A stretch of 34,060 bases of DNA, taken from positions 1-34,060 of IMG/VR virus record IMGVR_UViG_3300033145_000444, one strand, 5' to 3'. A model generated the notes under the pieces. That model was not told the DNA's origin. It searched no databases and saw only the letters and a program-made list of their open reading frames with translations. This DNA is from a virus. Positions within the stretch are counted from its first letter, which is position 1; every line of letters starts with the position of its first letter. Below, one piece after another: positions 1-7,308 of the stretch. The translations under genes were made by a program, and so were the position numbers.

Positions 1-221
1 CTCAAGAAACCTTAACCGTTGTTAGCACAGCCTCAGCAACAAGTGACGGGTTAGTAGTGGCAGAAATTACAGGGATAGATTTACCAAGTGCAACAGACAA
101 AGCGATGTTCTGGAAAGTTACACGATTAAGCGGAGATGTTCAAGACACCATTTCAACGGTAACCCATCTTAGAGGACAATTCTTTAAATATATATCTAAT
201 AAATTAGGTACAGCATTATGA
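1..221 (+). CDS. Tail or structural protein, C-terminal fragment
   Basis: The frame is open from the left edge and ends at TGA 219-221, so only the last 72 or so residues are present. The fragment is Thr/Ser-rich and beta-prone, and includes FWKVTRLSGDVQDTIST and a final GQFFKYISNKLGTAL. This resembles the C-terminal end of phage tail or receptor-binding proteins, but no specific family can be named. Its stop overlaps the ATG of the next small gene (ATGA), so it heads an operon. It might be the end of the tail gene cut at the right edge if the molecule is circular, but the frames do not join directly. Confidence 0.6.
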   Translation, partial: QETLTVVSTASATSDGLVVAEITGIDLPSATDKAMFWKVTRLSGDVQDTISTVTHLRGQFFKYISNKLGTAL

Positions 222-313
222 AAACAGGAGCCCCAGCATTGACTATAATTGGATACATAATCTTTTTAATAGGGATAGTTTCTATTATTATGTTTATTTC
301 AAATCTAGTATGA
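218..313 (+). CDS. 31-aa single-pass membrane protein
   Basis: The ATG at 218 overlaps the preceding stop (ATGA). The product is MKTGAPALTIIGYIIFLIGI followed by more hydrophobic residues, so almost the whole protein is one transmembrane helix. It overlaps the next gene by four bases. The core IIFLIGIVSIIMFISNL is nearly repeated in the next product (VIFLIGLYSIIMFIEKL), so the two appear to be a tandem duplication. The function is unknown; small membrane proteins of this type can act in lysis or at the host membrane. Confidence 0.5.
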   Translation: MKTGAPALTIIGYIIFLIGIVSIIMFISNLV

Positions 314-405
314 AAAAATGGGAAAGAATAATAACGTGGGCAGAATTAGTAATCTTTTTAATCGGACTTTATAGTATAATTATGTTTATAGAAAAACTAT
401 GCTAA
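310..405 (+). CDS. 31-aa single-pass membrane protein, paralogue of its neighbour
   Basis: The ATG at 310 overlaps the previous stop. The product MKKWERIITWAELVIFLIGL ends with YSIIMFIEKLC. It has a short charged N-terminus and one membrane helix closely similar to that of the preceding gene. It overlaps the start of the downstream glycosyltransferase at 399. The compact coupling supports translation, but the function is unknown. Confidence 0.5.
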   Translation: MKKWERIITWAELVIFLIGLYSIIMFIEKLC

Positions 406-1216
406 GTATTTGTATCCCCAGCAGAAATGAGATATTTCTTAATAATACAATAAGAGATGTCTTGAAGAACGCCACGGGCAAGATAGAGATATTTCCTATT
501 TTAGACGGATATGAACCAGATGAATATGTAGATGATTATAGAGTTCACTACATTCATTTTAAGCACGGATTAGGCAAGAGACAGGGGATAAACGCTATGG
601 TAGCTGTCACGCCCATTGTATGGTAGCCAAAGGATTTGATGAACAGCTTATTAAAGACCACCAACCTAATTGGGTTCAAGTTCCAAGACGACACAGATTA
701 GACGCAGAGAATTGGTGCTTACAAAAACAAGTAGATAATAGACCACCAATAGATTATGAGTATATTATGTATCCTGATAAGTTTCCTGCCAAAGGATATT
801 TAGCTGGGTTCCACGGATATAAATGGGACGCTAGAAGTAAAGAAAGAAAAGACATACCAATAGATGATATTATTACTTTTCAGGGGTCAGCTTGGTTTAT
901 GACAAAGGAATGGTTCAAGAAATGTGGGTTTATGGATTACAAGTATCAGGCTTGGGGTCAAGAAGCAGAAGAGATTAGCTTTACCACTTGGGAGAACGGA
1001 GGCAGGGTAGTAGTCAATAAGAACACTTGGTATGCCCATCTTCACAAGGGTCAAAAGTATGGAAGAATGTATTTTCTTAATAAAGAGATGACTAGAAAGA
1101 GTTATGATTATTGTTATAGGAGGTGGAGTAATAGTCCAACACTTCACAATTTAATTAAAAAGTTTATGCCTATGCCAGGCTGGAAAAATGGAGACTTTAG
1201 AATATCTAAAAAGTAA
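399..1216 (+). pseudogene. Broken polypeptide GalNAc-transferase-like glycosyltransferase
   Basis: Two ORFs, 399-626 and 620-1216, together make one GT-A fold glycosyltransferase homologous to the intact gene at 1763-3331. The first carries the nucleotide-binding start (LSICIPSRNEIF, LDGYEPDE, GLGKRQGIN). The second begins at HAHCMVAKGFDE, matching the DAHC metal-site region, and contains WGQEAEEISFTTWENGG, which resembles the WGGEN...WQCGG motif of GT27 polypeptide GalNAc-transferases. Compared with the intact paralogue, about nine residues before the HAHC motif are missing and the frame shifts near 600-618. The DxH motif has become HAH. ATG 620 overlaps the stop TAG, so a separate C-terminal half could be translated by restart. 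A 9-bp repeat (TATGGTAGC at 596 and 619) flanks the break. It could be a real null allele, a phase-off state or an assembly error. Confidence 0.7.
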
Positions 1217-1766
1217 ATATGGAGAGGGGAACCCTCAAACTATACCAAAGAGCAGGTGGAAAGAATTACCTATACTATTTAATGAACTAGGATTTAAGGT
1301 TGGGGTAGAAGTAGGAGTTCTTAAAGGAAAGTTCACAAAGTGTTTGTGTAAATCAGGGTTAAAAGTATATGGAATAGACCCTTGGGTAGATTATTATAAA
1401 GATTACGAGGGTATGGACTATAGTGTTTTTGAGAGAGAAGCCAGAGAACGAGTCAAGCCCTATGATTGTACCCTTATAAAGAAATGGAGTTCTGAAGCTG
1501 TAAAAGATTTTGAAGATGAAAGTTTAGACTTTGTATTTATAGATGGTAACCACGCCCTAGAATATGTGATAGAAGATATAGCCAAATGGAGTAAGAAAGT
1601 TAGAAAAGGAGGGATAATATCAGGACACGATTATTTCAGGGGTAAAGGTAAAAACCTAATGCACGTTAAAGATGCTGTAAATACTTGGACTTATGTTTAT
1701 AAAATTAATCCTTGGTACATTTTGAAAGGTGATAAATGTCCCACTTGGTTCTGGGTAAATATATGA
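1188..1766 (+). CDS. Class I SAM-dependent methyltransferase (Methyltransf_24 type)
   Basis: This 192-aa protein fits a Rossmann methyltransferase. Motif I is VGVEVGVLKGKFTKCL at about residues 38-53, and the acidic end of strand 2 is YGIDPW at about 61-66. The motif DFVFIDGNHALEYVIEDI at about 113-130 is typical of the Methyltransf_24 family, which often modifies sugars or natural products. It overlaps the preceding broken glycosyltransferase by 29 bases and the following one by four (ATGA at 1763-1766). The context implies methylation of a glycan built by these enzymes. The substrate cannot be read from sequence. Confidence 0.8.
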   Translation: METLEYLKSKYGEGNPQTIPKSRWKELPILFNELGFKVGVEVGVLKGKFTKCLCKSGLKVYGIDPWVDYYKDYEGMDYSVFEREARERVKPYDCTLIKKWSSEAVKDFEDESLDFVFIDGNHALEYVIEDIAKWSKKVRKGGIISGHDYFRGKGKNLMHVKDAVNTWTYVYKINPWYILKGDKCPTWFWVNI

Positions 1767-3331
1767 AATATAAATTATCAATAATTATACCTGCCAGAAA
1801 CGAGATATTCGTTGGGCAGACGGTTAAAGACCTATTGGAAAATATTGAGGGGGATACAGAAGTAATAGTTGTTTTAGATGGCTATACTATCCCAGTGCCA
1901 GAAATACCCAAAGATGATAGAGTAAGAATAATAGAAAACAAAGAAGCCCTAGGACAAAGGGGTGCCACAAACCAAGCTGTTAGGACATCTAAGGCTAAAT
2001 ATATAATGAAGGTAGATGCCCATTGTTCTTTTGACAAGGGATTTGATGTTAAGATGATGAAAGATATGAACGACAACTGGACTATGGTGCCTGTTATGAG
2101 AAACCTACACGCCTTTGATTGGGTTTGTAAGTGTGGACATAGGGAATATCAAGGTAAGTCCCACCCTTGTCCTAAATGTGGGAAAGAGATGAAAAGAGAG
2201 ATAGTCTGGGTAGGAAAGACTAACCCCCAAAGCACATCATTCAGATTTGATAATACCTTACATTTTCAGTATTGGAGGGAATATAAAAAGAAACAGATAG
2301 GGGATTTAGTAGAAACAATGAGTATTCAAGGTTCTTGCTTTATGCTTACAAGAGATAAGTATTGGGAATTAGATATATGTGATGAGGGACACGGAAGCTG
2401 GGGTCAACAAGGCGTAGAAGTTGCCTGTAAAACTTGGCTATCAGGAGGTAGAGTAATTGTTAATAAAAAGACTTGGTATGCCCATATGTTTAGAACCCAA
2501 GGAGGGGACTTTGGATTTCCTTACCCCAATCCTGGGGTTAATAAAGCCAGAGAGTATTCAAGGAACTTATGGATAAATGGGAATTGGGATAAAGCTATTC
2601 ACCCCTTAAGTTGGTTAATAAAGAAGTTTAACCCCCCTGGCTGGGATAAATCAGTAGGGATAATCTACTATACGGATAGTGGGATAGACCCTAAACTGAT
2701 GAAGATAGTTCAAGACCAGATTAAGGTTGGGGCAGGTCAGAATAGAATAGTTAGTATTTCACTTAATAAGAAGATAGATTTTGGGACAACCCGAATAAAT
2801 ATGAAAGGTGAAAGGGGTAGCTTAATGTTATTCAAGCAGGTTCTTAAAGGATTAGAAGCCTTAGATACAGACATAGTATTCTTTTGTGAACACGATGTTC
2901 TTTATCACCCTTCGCACTTTGACTTTATCCCCCCAGACAAAGACACTTACTATTACAATGGGAACTTATGGCGGTTAAGATTGAAAGATGGTTTTGCAGT
3001 AAAGTATGACCATAAGTCTTTATCCCAGTTATGTGCTAACAGGGAAACCTTGCTTAAAGAGTTTAGGTTTAGGGTAGAAGATGTAGAAAAGAATGGCTTT
3101 CATCGGGGAGGTTATGAACCAGGAACAAGAAGTATAAGAAGAGGAGGTTTCAGTGATAGCAGGTCAGAGTTCTTCTATTCCAAAGAGCCGAATATAGATA
3201 TCAGACACGAAGATAACTTCACTAAAAGTAAATGGAAACCAGAAGATTTTAGAAGTCAAAGAAGTTGTCGGAATTGGGAAAATGGAAAGCTAGACGATTT
3301 ATGGGCTAAAGATTTATTAAAAGATTTTTAA
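1763..3331 (+). CDS. Two-domain glycosyltransferase with GT27-like N-terminal domain and zinc ribbon
   Basis: ATG 1763 is preferred over 1736 because it overlaps the upstream stop as ATGA and gives the canonical start MKYKLSIIIPARNE. Residues 1-285 form a GT-A domain with DGY near 39-41, the metal motif DAHC at 85-88, WGQQGVEVACKTW near 213-225, GGRVIVNKKTWYAH near 228-241. The DxH plus WGxE/WxxGG pattern is that of polypeptide GalNAc-transferases. A four-Cys zinc ribbon (C122, C124, C136, C139) is inserted between them. Residues 290-522 look like a second glycosyltransferase domain, with an acidic FFCEHDVLYHPSHF motif in place of DxD. It likely transfers a sugar to a protein or glycan; the neighbouring Ser-rich tail protein is an obvious candidate acceptor (inference). 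Confidence 0.75.
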   Translation: MKYKLSIIIPARNEIFVGQTVKDLLENIEGDTEVIVVLDGYTIPVPEIPKDDRVRIIENKEALGQRGATNQAVRTSKAKYIMKVDAHCSFDKGFDVKMMKDMNDNWTMVPVMRNLHAFDWVCKCGHREYQGKSHPCPKCGKEMKREIVWVGKTNPQSTSFRFDNTLHFQYWREYKKKQIGDLVETMSIQGSCFMLTRDKYWELDICDEGHGSWGQQGVEVACKTWLSGGRVIVNKKTWYAHMFRTQGGDFGFPYPNPGVNKAREYSRNLWINGNWDKAIHPLSWLIKKFNPPGWDKSVGIIYYTDSGIDPKLMKIVQDQIKVGAGQNRIVSISLNKKIDFGTTRINMKGERGSLMLFKQVLKGLEALDTDIVFFCEHDVLYHPSHFDFIPPDKDTYYYNGNLWRLRLKDGFAVKYDHKSLSQLCANRETLLKEFRFRVEDVEKNGFHRGGYEPGTRSIRRGGFSDSRSEFFYSKEPNIDIRHEDNFTKSKWKPEDFRSQRSCRNWENGKLDDLWAKDLLKDF

Positions 3332-3375
3332 CTAAAAGATTTTTAATTAAAAGATTTTTAATTAAAAGATTTTCA
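3316..3375 (+). repeat. Four 15-bp tandem repeats at the 3' end of the glycosyltransferase gene
   Basis: Four copies of the unit ATTAAAAGATTTTTA (variants in copies 2 and 4) lie head to tail at 3316-3330, 3331-3345, 3346-3360 and 3361-3375. The first copy encodes the end of the protein (LKDF-stop). Because the unit is a multiple of three, the following copies repeat LKDF-stop in frame. Each unit is nearly self-complementary (TTAAAA/TTTTAA), so the RNA could form small A/U hairpins. Confidence 0.9.
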
Positions 3376-3380
3376 ATAAA

Positions 3381-4775
3381 ATGAGTGAACCACTAGAAAA
3401 ACTTAATAATACTACTTACCGAAAGGTAGCTAATGATAACCCGAAAGACAGGTTAGAAATTGAAATTGGAGATATTAAACAAGAGGATTTTCACCCACAG
3501 ATAAAACTAAAAAGATGGGATAATGAATGTAATTTTTCAGTTCGTTTACTAGATAATGAAGTAGGTGAAGCTACCTTTAAGAAAGACCACGAGAAAGTTA
3601 ATTGGAAAAAGGGCAACATAGAAGTAAACTTCTTTGAAATAGATAATGCTTTCAAGTTTGACTATATAATAAAGAAGAAGCCCAAAACTAATAAACTTCA
3701 ATTTTCAATTCAAAGTAAAGATGTAGTTTTCTATTATCAGCCACCCTTGACCCAGAAAGAAATAGACGAGGGTTGTTCAAGACCAGAAAATGTAGTAGGA
3801 AGTTATGCTGTTTATCACTCCACAAAAGGTGGAATGAATGATATAAACGGTAAGGAATATAAGTGTGGAAAAATAGGACATATATTTAGACCTCATTTAT
3901 ACGATAGCAATGGATTAGAAACTTGGGCTGACCTACACATAGAAAATGGGTTATACGAAGTAACTATCCCACAGGACTTTTATGATAACGCTGTTTATCC
4001 GATTAGGAGTAATGATACTTTTGGATATGAAACGGCAGGAGAGTCAAACAGGAGTAGTTCTTCCAATGCTATTCATGGGACAGAGTATTCATTAAGTCAA
4101 GACGGAATCGTTACAAAAATAACAGCTCATGTTGAGGAGAGGGCTTCTCCAGACGGATTTGAACTTGGCTTATATGACAGTGGAACCAATAAAGGATATA
4201 CCGTAGAGGGACACCTATGGGATAGCAAGTATTGGCGTGAATTAAATATTGATAGTGGTGGCTCTCTAACGGCTGGAACAATTAGACTATGTTTACAAGC
4301 TGAAAGTGGGTTTAATTGGAGTTATGATGACCTCAATCCAGGTTCTCTCATTTCTGCTTATTCAGTGGAAACTTATGGAATATGGCCAAATACAACATTT
4401 GTAGATACTTGGGATTTTAATTTTTCCATCTACGCCACCTATACACCATCAGCAGCAGGGAGTAGTTCTGAATCACCCTCTCAATCACCCTCAAGTTCAG
4501 CTAGTCCATCTAATAGTCCTAGCAATAGTCCTAGCGAGTCACCCAGTTTAAGCCCTAGTAGTTCAGATTCACCAAGCGAGAGTCCTAGTGATTCACCTAG
4601 TTTAAGTCCTAGTTCAAGCGATAGTCCGTCAGAGTCTAGTAGCGAATCACCAAGTCAAAGCCCTTCTTCGTCTGAAAGTCCTAGCGAGTCCTCTAGCGAT
4701 AGTCCATCAGAATCACCCAGTTTGAGTCCATCTTCATCTGAATCTCCATCAGAGAGTTCGAGTAGAGTCGCCTAG
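3381..4775 (+). CDS. Tail appendage protein with mucin-like Ser/Pro/Glu-rich C-terminus (frame-disrupted)
   Basis: The intact part encodes 464 residues. Residues 1-350 form a globular, beta-rich region (for example VVFYYQPPLTQKEIDEG, LETWADLHIENGLYEVTIPQ and later jelly-roll-like strands). From about residue 363 it becomes a low-complexity chain of SPS/SES/SSS blocks such as SPSSSDSPSESPSDSP. An extra A at 4764 shifts the frame and gives an early stop at 4773-4775. The Ser-rich coding continues downstream in other frames to 5344. The same tail design recurs in the genes at 30787 and 32022, so this is a virion appendage family. The Ser-rich stalk could be an O-glycosylation substrate for the enzymes just upstream (inference). 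Confidence 0.7.
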   Translation: MSEPLEKLNNTTYRKVANDNPKDRLEIEIGDIKQEDFHPQIKLKRWDNECNFSVRLLDNEVGEATFKKDHEKVNWKKGNIEVNFFEIDNAFKFDYIIKKKPKTNKLQFSIQSKDVVFYYQPPLTQKEIDEGCSRPENVVGSYAVYHSTKGGMNDINGKEYKCGKIGHIFRPHLYDSNGLETWADLHIENGLYEVTIPQDFYDNAVYPIRSNDTFGYETAGESNRSSSSNAIHGTEYSLSQDGIVTKITAHVEERASPDGFELGLYDSGTNKGYTVEGHLWDSKYWRELNIDSGGSLTAGTIRLCLQAESGFNWSYDDLNPGSLISAYSVETYGIWPNTTFVDTWDFNFSIYATYTPSAAGSSSESPSQSPSSSASPSNSPSNSPSESPSLSPSSSDSPSESPSDSPSLSPSSSDSPSESSSESPSQSPSSSESPSESSSDSPSESPSLSPSSSESPSESSSRVA

Positions 4776-5344
4776 TGAAAGTAGCAGTGACTCCCCATCA
4801 TTATCTCCATCTAGTAGTGAAAGTCCATCAGAAAGTTCTTCAGATTCACCCAGTCAGAGTCCATCTAGTAGCGAAAGTCCTAGTGAATCATCTAGCGACT
4901 CTCCTAGTCAATCACCAAGTAGCAGTGACTCGCCAAGTGAGAGTAGCTCTGATTCTCCTAGTTTAAGCCCTAGTAGTTCAGATTCACCATCAGAGTTCAC
5001 CATCAGAGTCACCCAGCGAAAGTCCAAGCCAAAGTCCTAGTAGTAGTGAAAGTCCTTCAGAGTCAAGTTCTGAATCACCAAGTGAGAGTAGTAGTTTATC
5101 ACCCAGTTCATCAGAAAGTCCTAGCTTATCACCGAGCAGTTCAGATAGTCCGAGTCAATCTCCTAGCTCTAGCGACAGCCCTTCACTTAGTCCGAGTTCA
5201 TCTAATTCGCCATCTGAATCTAGCAGCAATAGTCCTTCGCTATCACCATCTAGTTCGGAGTCAGCTTCGGCTAGTCCGTCAGTAGCCCCATACGAGGGGA
5301 GAATAAAGGTCTGGGACGGAAGTGCTTGGGATATAATAATATAA
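4765..5344 (+). pseudogene. Displaced remainder of the Ser-rich appendage gene
   Basis: After the +1 shift at 4764 the SPSESSSDSP pattern continues uninterrupted in the next frame to about 4995. There a perfect 13-bp tandem duplication (4983-4995 and 4996-5008) moves the coding into the third frame. That frame continues to a sensible end, with ASASPSVAPYEGRIKVWDGS and then AWDIII before TAA at 5342-5344. The other two appendage genes end with comparable short Trp-containing tails, so the original protein probably spanned 3381-5344. Short ORFs in this stretch in other frames are repeat shadows. Confidence 0.7.
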
Positions 5345-5348
5345 AATT

Positions 5349-5468
5349 ATGGCACCATTTAGAAGTAAAAAACAAAGAGCTTATCTATATGCTAAACATC
5401 CAAAAATAGCTAAAAGATGGGCTAAAAAATACGGGTCGAAAATAAAACCTAAATTAAAAAAGAAATAA
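5349..5468 (+). CDS. 39-aa basic phage protein (PFRSKKQRAY type)
   Basis: The ATG at 5349 lies five bases after the appendage stop. The product begins MAPFRSKKQRAYLYAKHPKI, then AKRWAKKYGSKIKPKLKKK. It is strongly basic, and the PF(R/K)SK(K/A)QR..Y..HP.IA.RW pattern is familiar from small uncharacterised proteins in many phage genomes. No function is established. The high charge suggests nucleic-acid or virion association. Confidence 0.6.
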   Translation: MAPFRSKKQRAYLYAKHPKIAKRWAKKYGSKIKPKLKKK

Positions 5469-5477
5469 AAGAGGAAA

Positions 5478-5729
5478 ATGGAACAACCGACATTAAACGA
5501 CATATATCTAGTTGTCGGAGAAATAAAGGGCGAGGTCAAAGGGATTAACTCACGACTAGATAAAGTCAATGGAAGAATTGAAAAGGGAGAAGAAAGAACA
5601 AATAAACTTGAAACCTTTTGTGATACCCACGAGGGGAGAGAAAAGGGTATTACACTTATAATGGGAATAATCGGAGCTGTGATAGGTTCTTTAATTTCAA
5701 TAATAGGAATATACTTATCAACTAGATAG
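5478..5729 (+). CDS. XhlA-like holin-associated membrane protein
   Basis: This 83-aa protein has a coiled-coil N-terminal half (IYLVVGEIKGEVKGINSRLD and onwards) and one C-terminal membrane helix (GITLIMGIIGAVIGSLISII). That is the architecture of haemolysin XhlA-type proteins and tail-anchored lysis proteins. A purine-rich SD (GAGGAAA) lies just upstream. It begins the lysis region that includes an amidase, a second small membrane protein and a lysozyme-like protein. The exact role is inferred from architecture and position. Confidence 0.6.
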   Translation: MEQPTLNDIYLVVGEIKGEVKGINSRLDKVNGRIEKGEERTNKLETFCDTHEGREKGITLIMGIIGAVIGSLISIIGIYLSTR

Positions 5730-5743
5730 TTCTTTTAAAAGAA
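5730..5743. repeat. Perfect 14-bp palindrome TTCTTTTAAAAGAA, copy 1
   Basis: The palindrome begins directly after the stop of the XhlA-like gene and lies 14 bases before the next ATG. Identical copies occur at 8978-8991 and 9057-9070. As a perfect inverted repeat with no loop it fits a protein-binding site better than an RNA hairpin. Confidence 0.7.
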
Positions 5744-5757
5744 AGAGAGGTGCTATA

Positions 5758-6045
5758 ATGAACCAGTGGCTAGTAGTGTTCCCTCAAGTTGAGGGCAGGT
5801 GGTTCCACGTAACTCATTACGCAATGGCATTGAACATCTTTTCAAGGATACTTGACATTTATCCTCCACACTGGTATCGGATTAAAGCTAGGACAATAAC
5901 CACCAACGAAATGAGAAAGTGGAACATAGATTGTGTTTCACAGTTGGACAGGTTGTTTACCTATCTAAGACACAATCTCGATAATCGGTTGAGGGTGCGT
6001 ATCAAAGTCCAACGAAGAAAGGTAACGCTGAGAAAGGTGGTGTAA
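5758..6045 (+). CDS. 95-aa protein of unknown function with distinct codon use
   Basis: A GAGAGG SD lies seven bases upstream of ATG 5758. The product is aromatic and basic (MNQWLVVFPQVEGRWFHVTH, then RIKARTITTNEMRKW). Codon choice (AAC, ATC, CTC, CGT, GTG) is richer in G/C than in neighbouring genes. The same character recurs in the next gene and in the pair at 30208-30746. I do not recognise a family. Confidence 0.55.
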   Translation: MNQWLVVFPQVEGRWFHVTHYAMALNIFSRILDIYPPHWYRIKARTITTNEMRKWNIDCVSQLDRLFTYLRHNLDNRLRVRIKVQRRKVTLRKVV

Positions 6046-6046
6046 G

Positions 6047-6271
6047 ATGATGTCAAAACACCATATCTGCCCAACTTCGGTTGGAGGGTCAAAGACAGAC
6101 AAAAGAAACATCGTTGTAATCAACAAAAGAAAGCACGACCAATTTCATTCTTTATTTTCCAACAGGAAACCTAGCGAGTGTGTCAAATACCTCGTTGAGT
6201 ATTTCTTCGATGGTAATTGGCACTATGTCAACCAAGCAATGGCAAAACATTGCCAAGAAGTTCATCATTAG
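6047..6271 (+). CDS. Small HNH-like protein
   Basis: This 74-aa protein starts one base after the previous stop. The pattern KHHICPTSVGGS, NIVVINKRKHDQFHSLFSN resembles the His-rich core of small HNH-related phage proteins (HH, conserved Asn, then H..FH.LF). It lacks Cys pairs for a structural zinc and is short, so nuclease activity is uncertain. Codon use matches its upstream neighbour, and the two probably arrived together. Confidence 0.5.
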   Translation: MMSKHHICPTSVGGSKTDKRNIVVINKRKHDQFHSLFSNRKPSECVKYLVEYFFDGNWHYVNQAMAKHCQEVHH

Positions 6272-6355
6272 CACACAAAGGGTGGTAACCCAGAAGAAGC
6301 CAAACAAGATGCTAAATCTGAAATAAAGGACTTCTCCGAGCCTTACCACTCTAAA

Positions 6356-6388
6356 GGGGAGAATTAAGCTATACGCTTCGTTCTCCCC
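6356..6388 (+). terminator. Hairpin, possible terminator
   Basis: GGGGAGAA (6356-6363) pairs perfectly with TTCTCCCC (6381-6388) across a 17-base loop. No U-tract follows, so intrinsic termination is doubtful. It could instead be a processing or stability hairpin at the end of the 5758-6271 unit. The 158 bases between 6272 and 6429 hold nothing else I can support. Confidence 0.4.
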
Positions 6389-6429
6389 ATAATTAACAAT
6401 TGATAATCAACTAAACATAGGTTAACAAT

Positions 6430-6552
6430 ATGAAAACAAAAAAAGGAGTTCCTAAAAGACCTTGTCCTGGCTCAAAAATAAGGTCAAAAGGCAAAGGAAG
6501 AGGGTTAGGAGTTGGGAGAGGTAATGGTCCGATTGGACGAAGAAAGAAATAA
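6430..6552 (+). CDS. 40-aa Gly/Arg/Lys-rich protein
   Basis: The ORF ATG 6430-TAA 6552 encodes MKTKKGVPKRPCPGSKIRSK, then a GRGLGVGRGNGPIGRRKK tail. It is glycine-rich and highly basic, similar in style to tiny phage proteins often found near lysis genes. There is no recognisable SD and the function is unknown. Confidence 0.4.
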   Translation: MKTKKGVPKRPCPGSKIRSKGKGRGLGVGRGNGPIGRRKK

Positions 6553-6604
6553 AAATAAAAGCTCTTGACAATATAGAATACAGGTAAAAGAGGAAGATAA
6601 ATAT

Positions 6605-7078
6605 ATGAAACAAATAATAGTGGTCCACCACACAGTTTCAAGTAGGGACAAAACAAAAGTCAAAGATATAGATGATTGGCATCAAATTAGATGGCCTAAC
6701 TTTAAGAGTTCACTTGGGTACTTTGTGGGTTATCATTTTGTAATCACGGGAGATGGGACATTGACCCAGACAAGAAGAATGTCCGAGCAGGGTGCCCATT
6801 GTCCTCCAAACAAGGGTAGAATAGGCGTGGTTCTTACTGGAAACTTTGAGGAAGAGAAGCCAAGTAAAGCCCAACTAACTTCTTTACAGAACCTATTAGA
6901 GAAGTTAAATAAGCAAGGGATAACTGAAATATATGGGCATAATCATTTTAGCAAAACTCTTTGTCCAGGTCGTCATTTATCTAAATGGATAAAGATGTAT
7001 AAAAAGATTAGTATTATTAAAAAGTTAATCAACCTCTACAAAAAACTCTATAAGAAATTGTTGGGGTTAAAAAAATGA
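6605..7078 (+). CDS. N-acetylmuramoyl-L-alanine amidase (endolysin, Amidase_2)
   Basis: A good SD (AGAGGAAG) precedes ATG 6605. The 157-aa product is a PGRP/Amidase_2 domain: IIVVHHTVS with the first zinc His at 8-9, YHFVITGDG near 43-51, GVVLTGNF near 74-81, YGHNHFSKTLCPG near 110-122 with the other ligands (His112, Cys120). It cleaves the amide bond between N-acetylmuramic acid and L-Ala in peptidoglycan. The last 30 residues are Lys/Leu-rich and may bind the envelope. It overlaps the next holin-like gene by ATGA, forming a lysis cassette. Confidence 0.88.
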   Translation: MKQIIVVHHTVSSRDKTKVKDIDDWHQIRWPNFKSSLGYFVGYHFVITGDGTLTQTRRMSEQGAHCPPNKGRIGVVLTGNFEEEKPSKAQLTSLQNLLEKLNKQGITEIYGHNHFSKTLCPGRHLSKWIKMYKKISIIKKLINLYKKLYKKLLGLKK

Positions 7079-7263
7079 AGTATTCATTTATAAAAGGGTT
7101 GAAGAAAATGGCTAAAGTTTTAGTCCTTTACTTAATCCCAGTTTTAGTTGACCAGTTTATAGTTAAGTATCCCCTCTATGCCCAAATGACAATAGGCACA
7201 GGTTTAATCGGGGTAGTTAATTATTTAAAGGTTAAAAGCGTTCCGTTCTTTAGAAGTATTTAG
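7075..7263 (+). CDS. Holin-like small membrane protein
   Basis: ATG 7075 overlaps the amidase stop. The 62-aa product has a basic start, then two hydrophobic segments (AKVLVLYLIPVLVDQFIV and AQMTIGTGLIGVVNYL), suggesting two membrane helices or a hairpin. Size, topology and coupling to the endolysin make a holin role likely, although there is no family-specific motif. Confidence 0.55.
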   Translation: MKYSFIKGLKKMAKVLVLYLIPVLVDQFIVKYPLYAQMTIGTGLIGVVNYLKVKSVPFFRSI

Positions 7264-7272
7264 TTTATCCAC

Positions 7273-7301
7273 TTGACAAAAGGTCTTAATCAAGTTATCA
7301 T
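7273..7301 (+). promoter_or_regulatory. Sigma70-like promoter upstream of the lysozyme-like gene
   Basis: TTGACA (7273-7278) and TATCAT (7296-7301) are separated by 17 bases. The expected transcription start falls near 7308, almost at ATG 7309, so the transcript would be nearly leaderless. It would allow expression of the last lysis gene independently of the upstream operon. Confidence 0.5.
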
Positions 7302-7308
7302 TAAACTA

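Noticed and set aside
600-626. Programmed ribosomal frameshift in the broken glycosyltransferase
   Set aside because: No slippery heptamer is visible, and the intact paralogue shows that about nine residues are missing at the junction, so a deletion is more likely.
4775-5285. Separate Val/His-rich ORFs in the Ser-rich region
   Set aside because: They are out-of-frame shadows of the SPS/SES repeat, with compositions that follow directly from the DNA repeat.
6565-6590. Promoter before the amidase (TTGACA)
   Set aside because: No acceptable -10 box at 15-19 bases; the gene already has a good SD and can be read from upstream.
7265-7273. DnaA box near the lysis genes (TTATCCACT)
   Set aside because: Eight of nine matches, isolated, between tightly spaced genes and without repeats or an AT-rich element.
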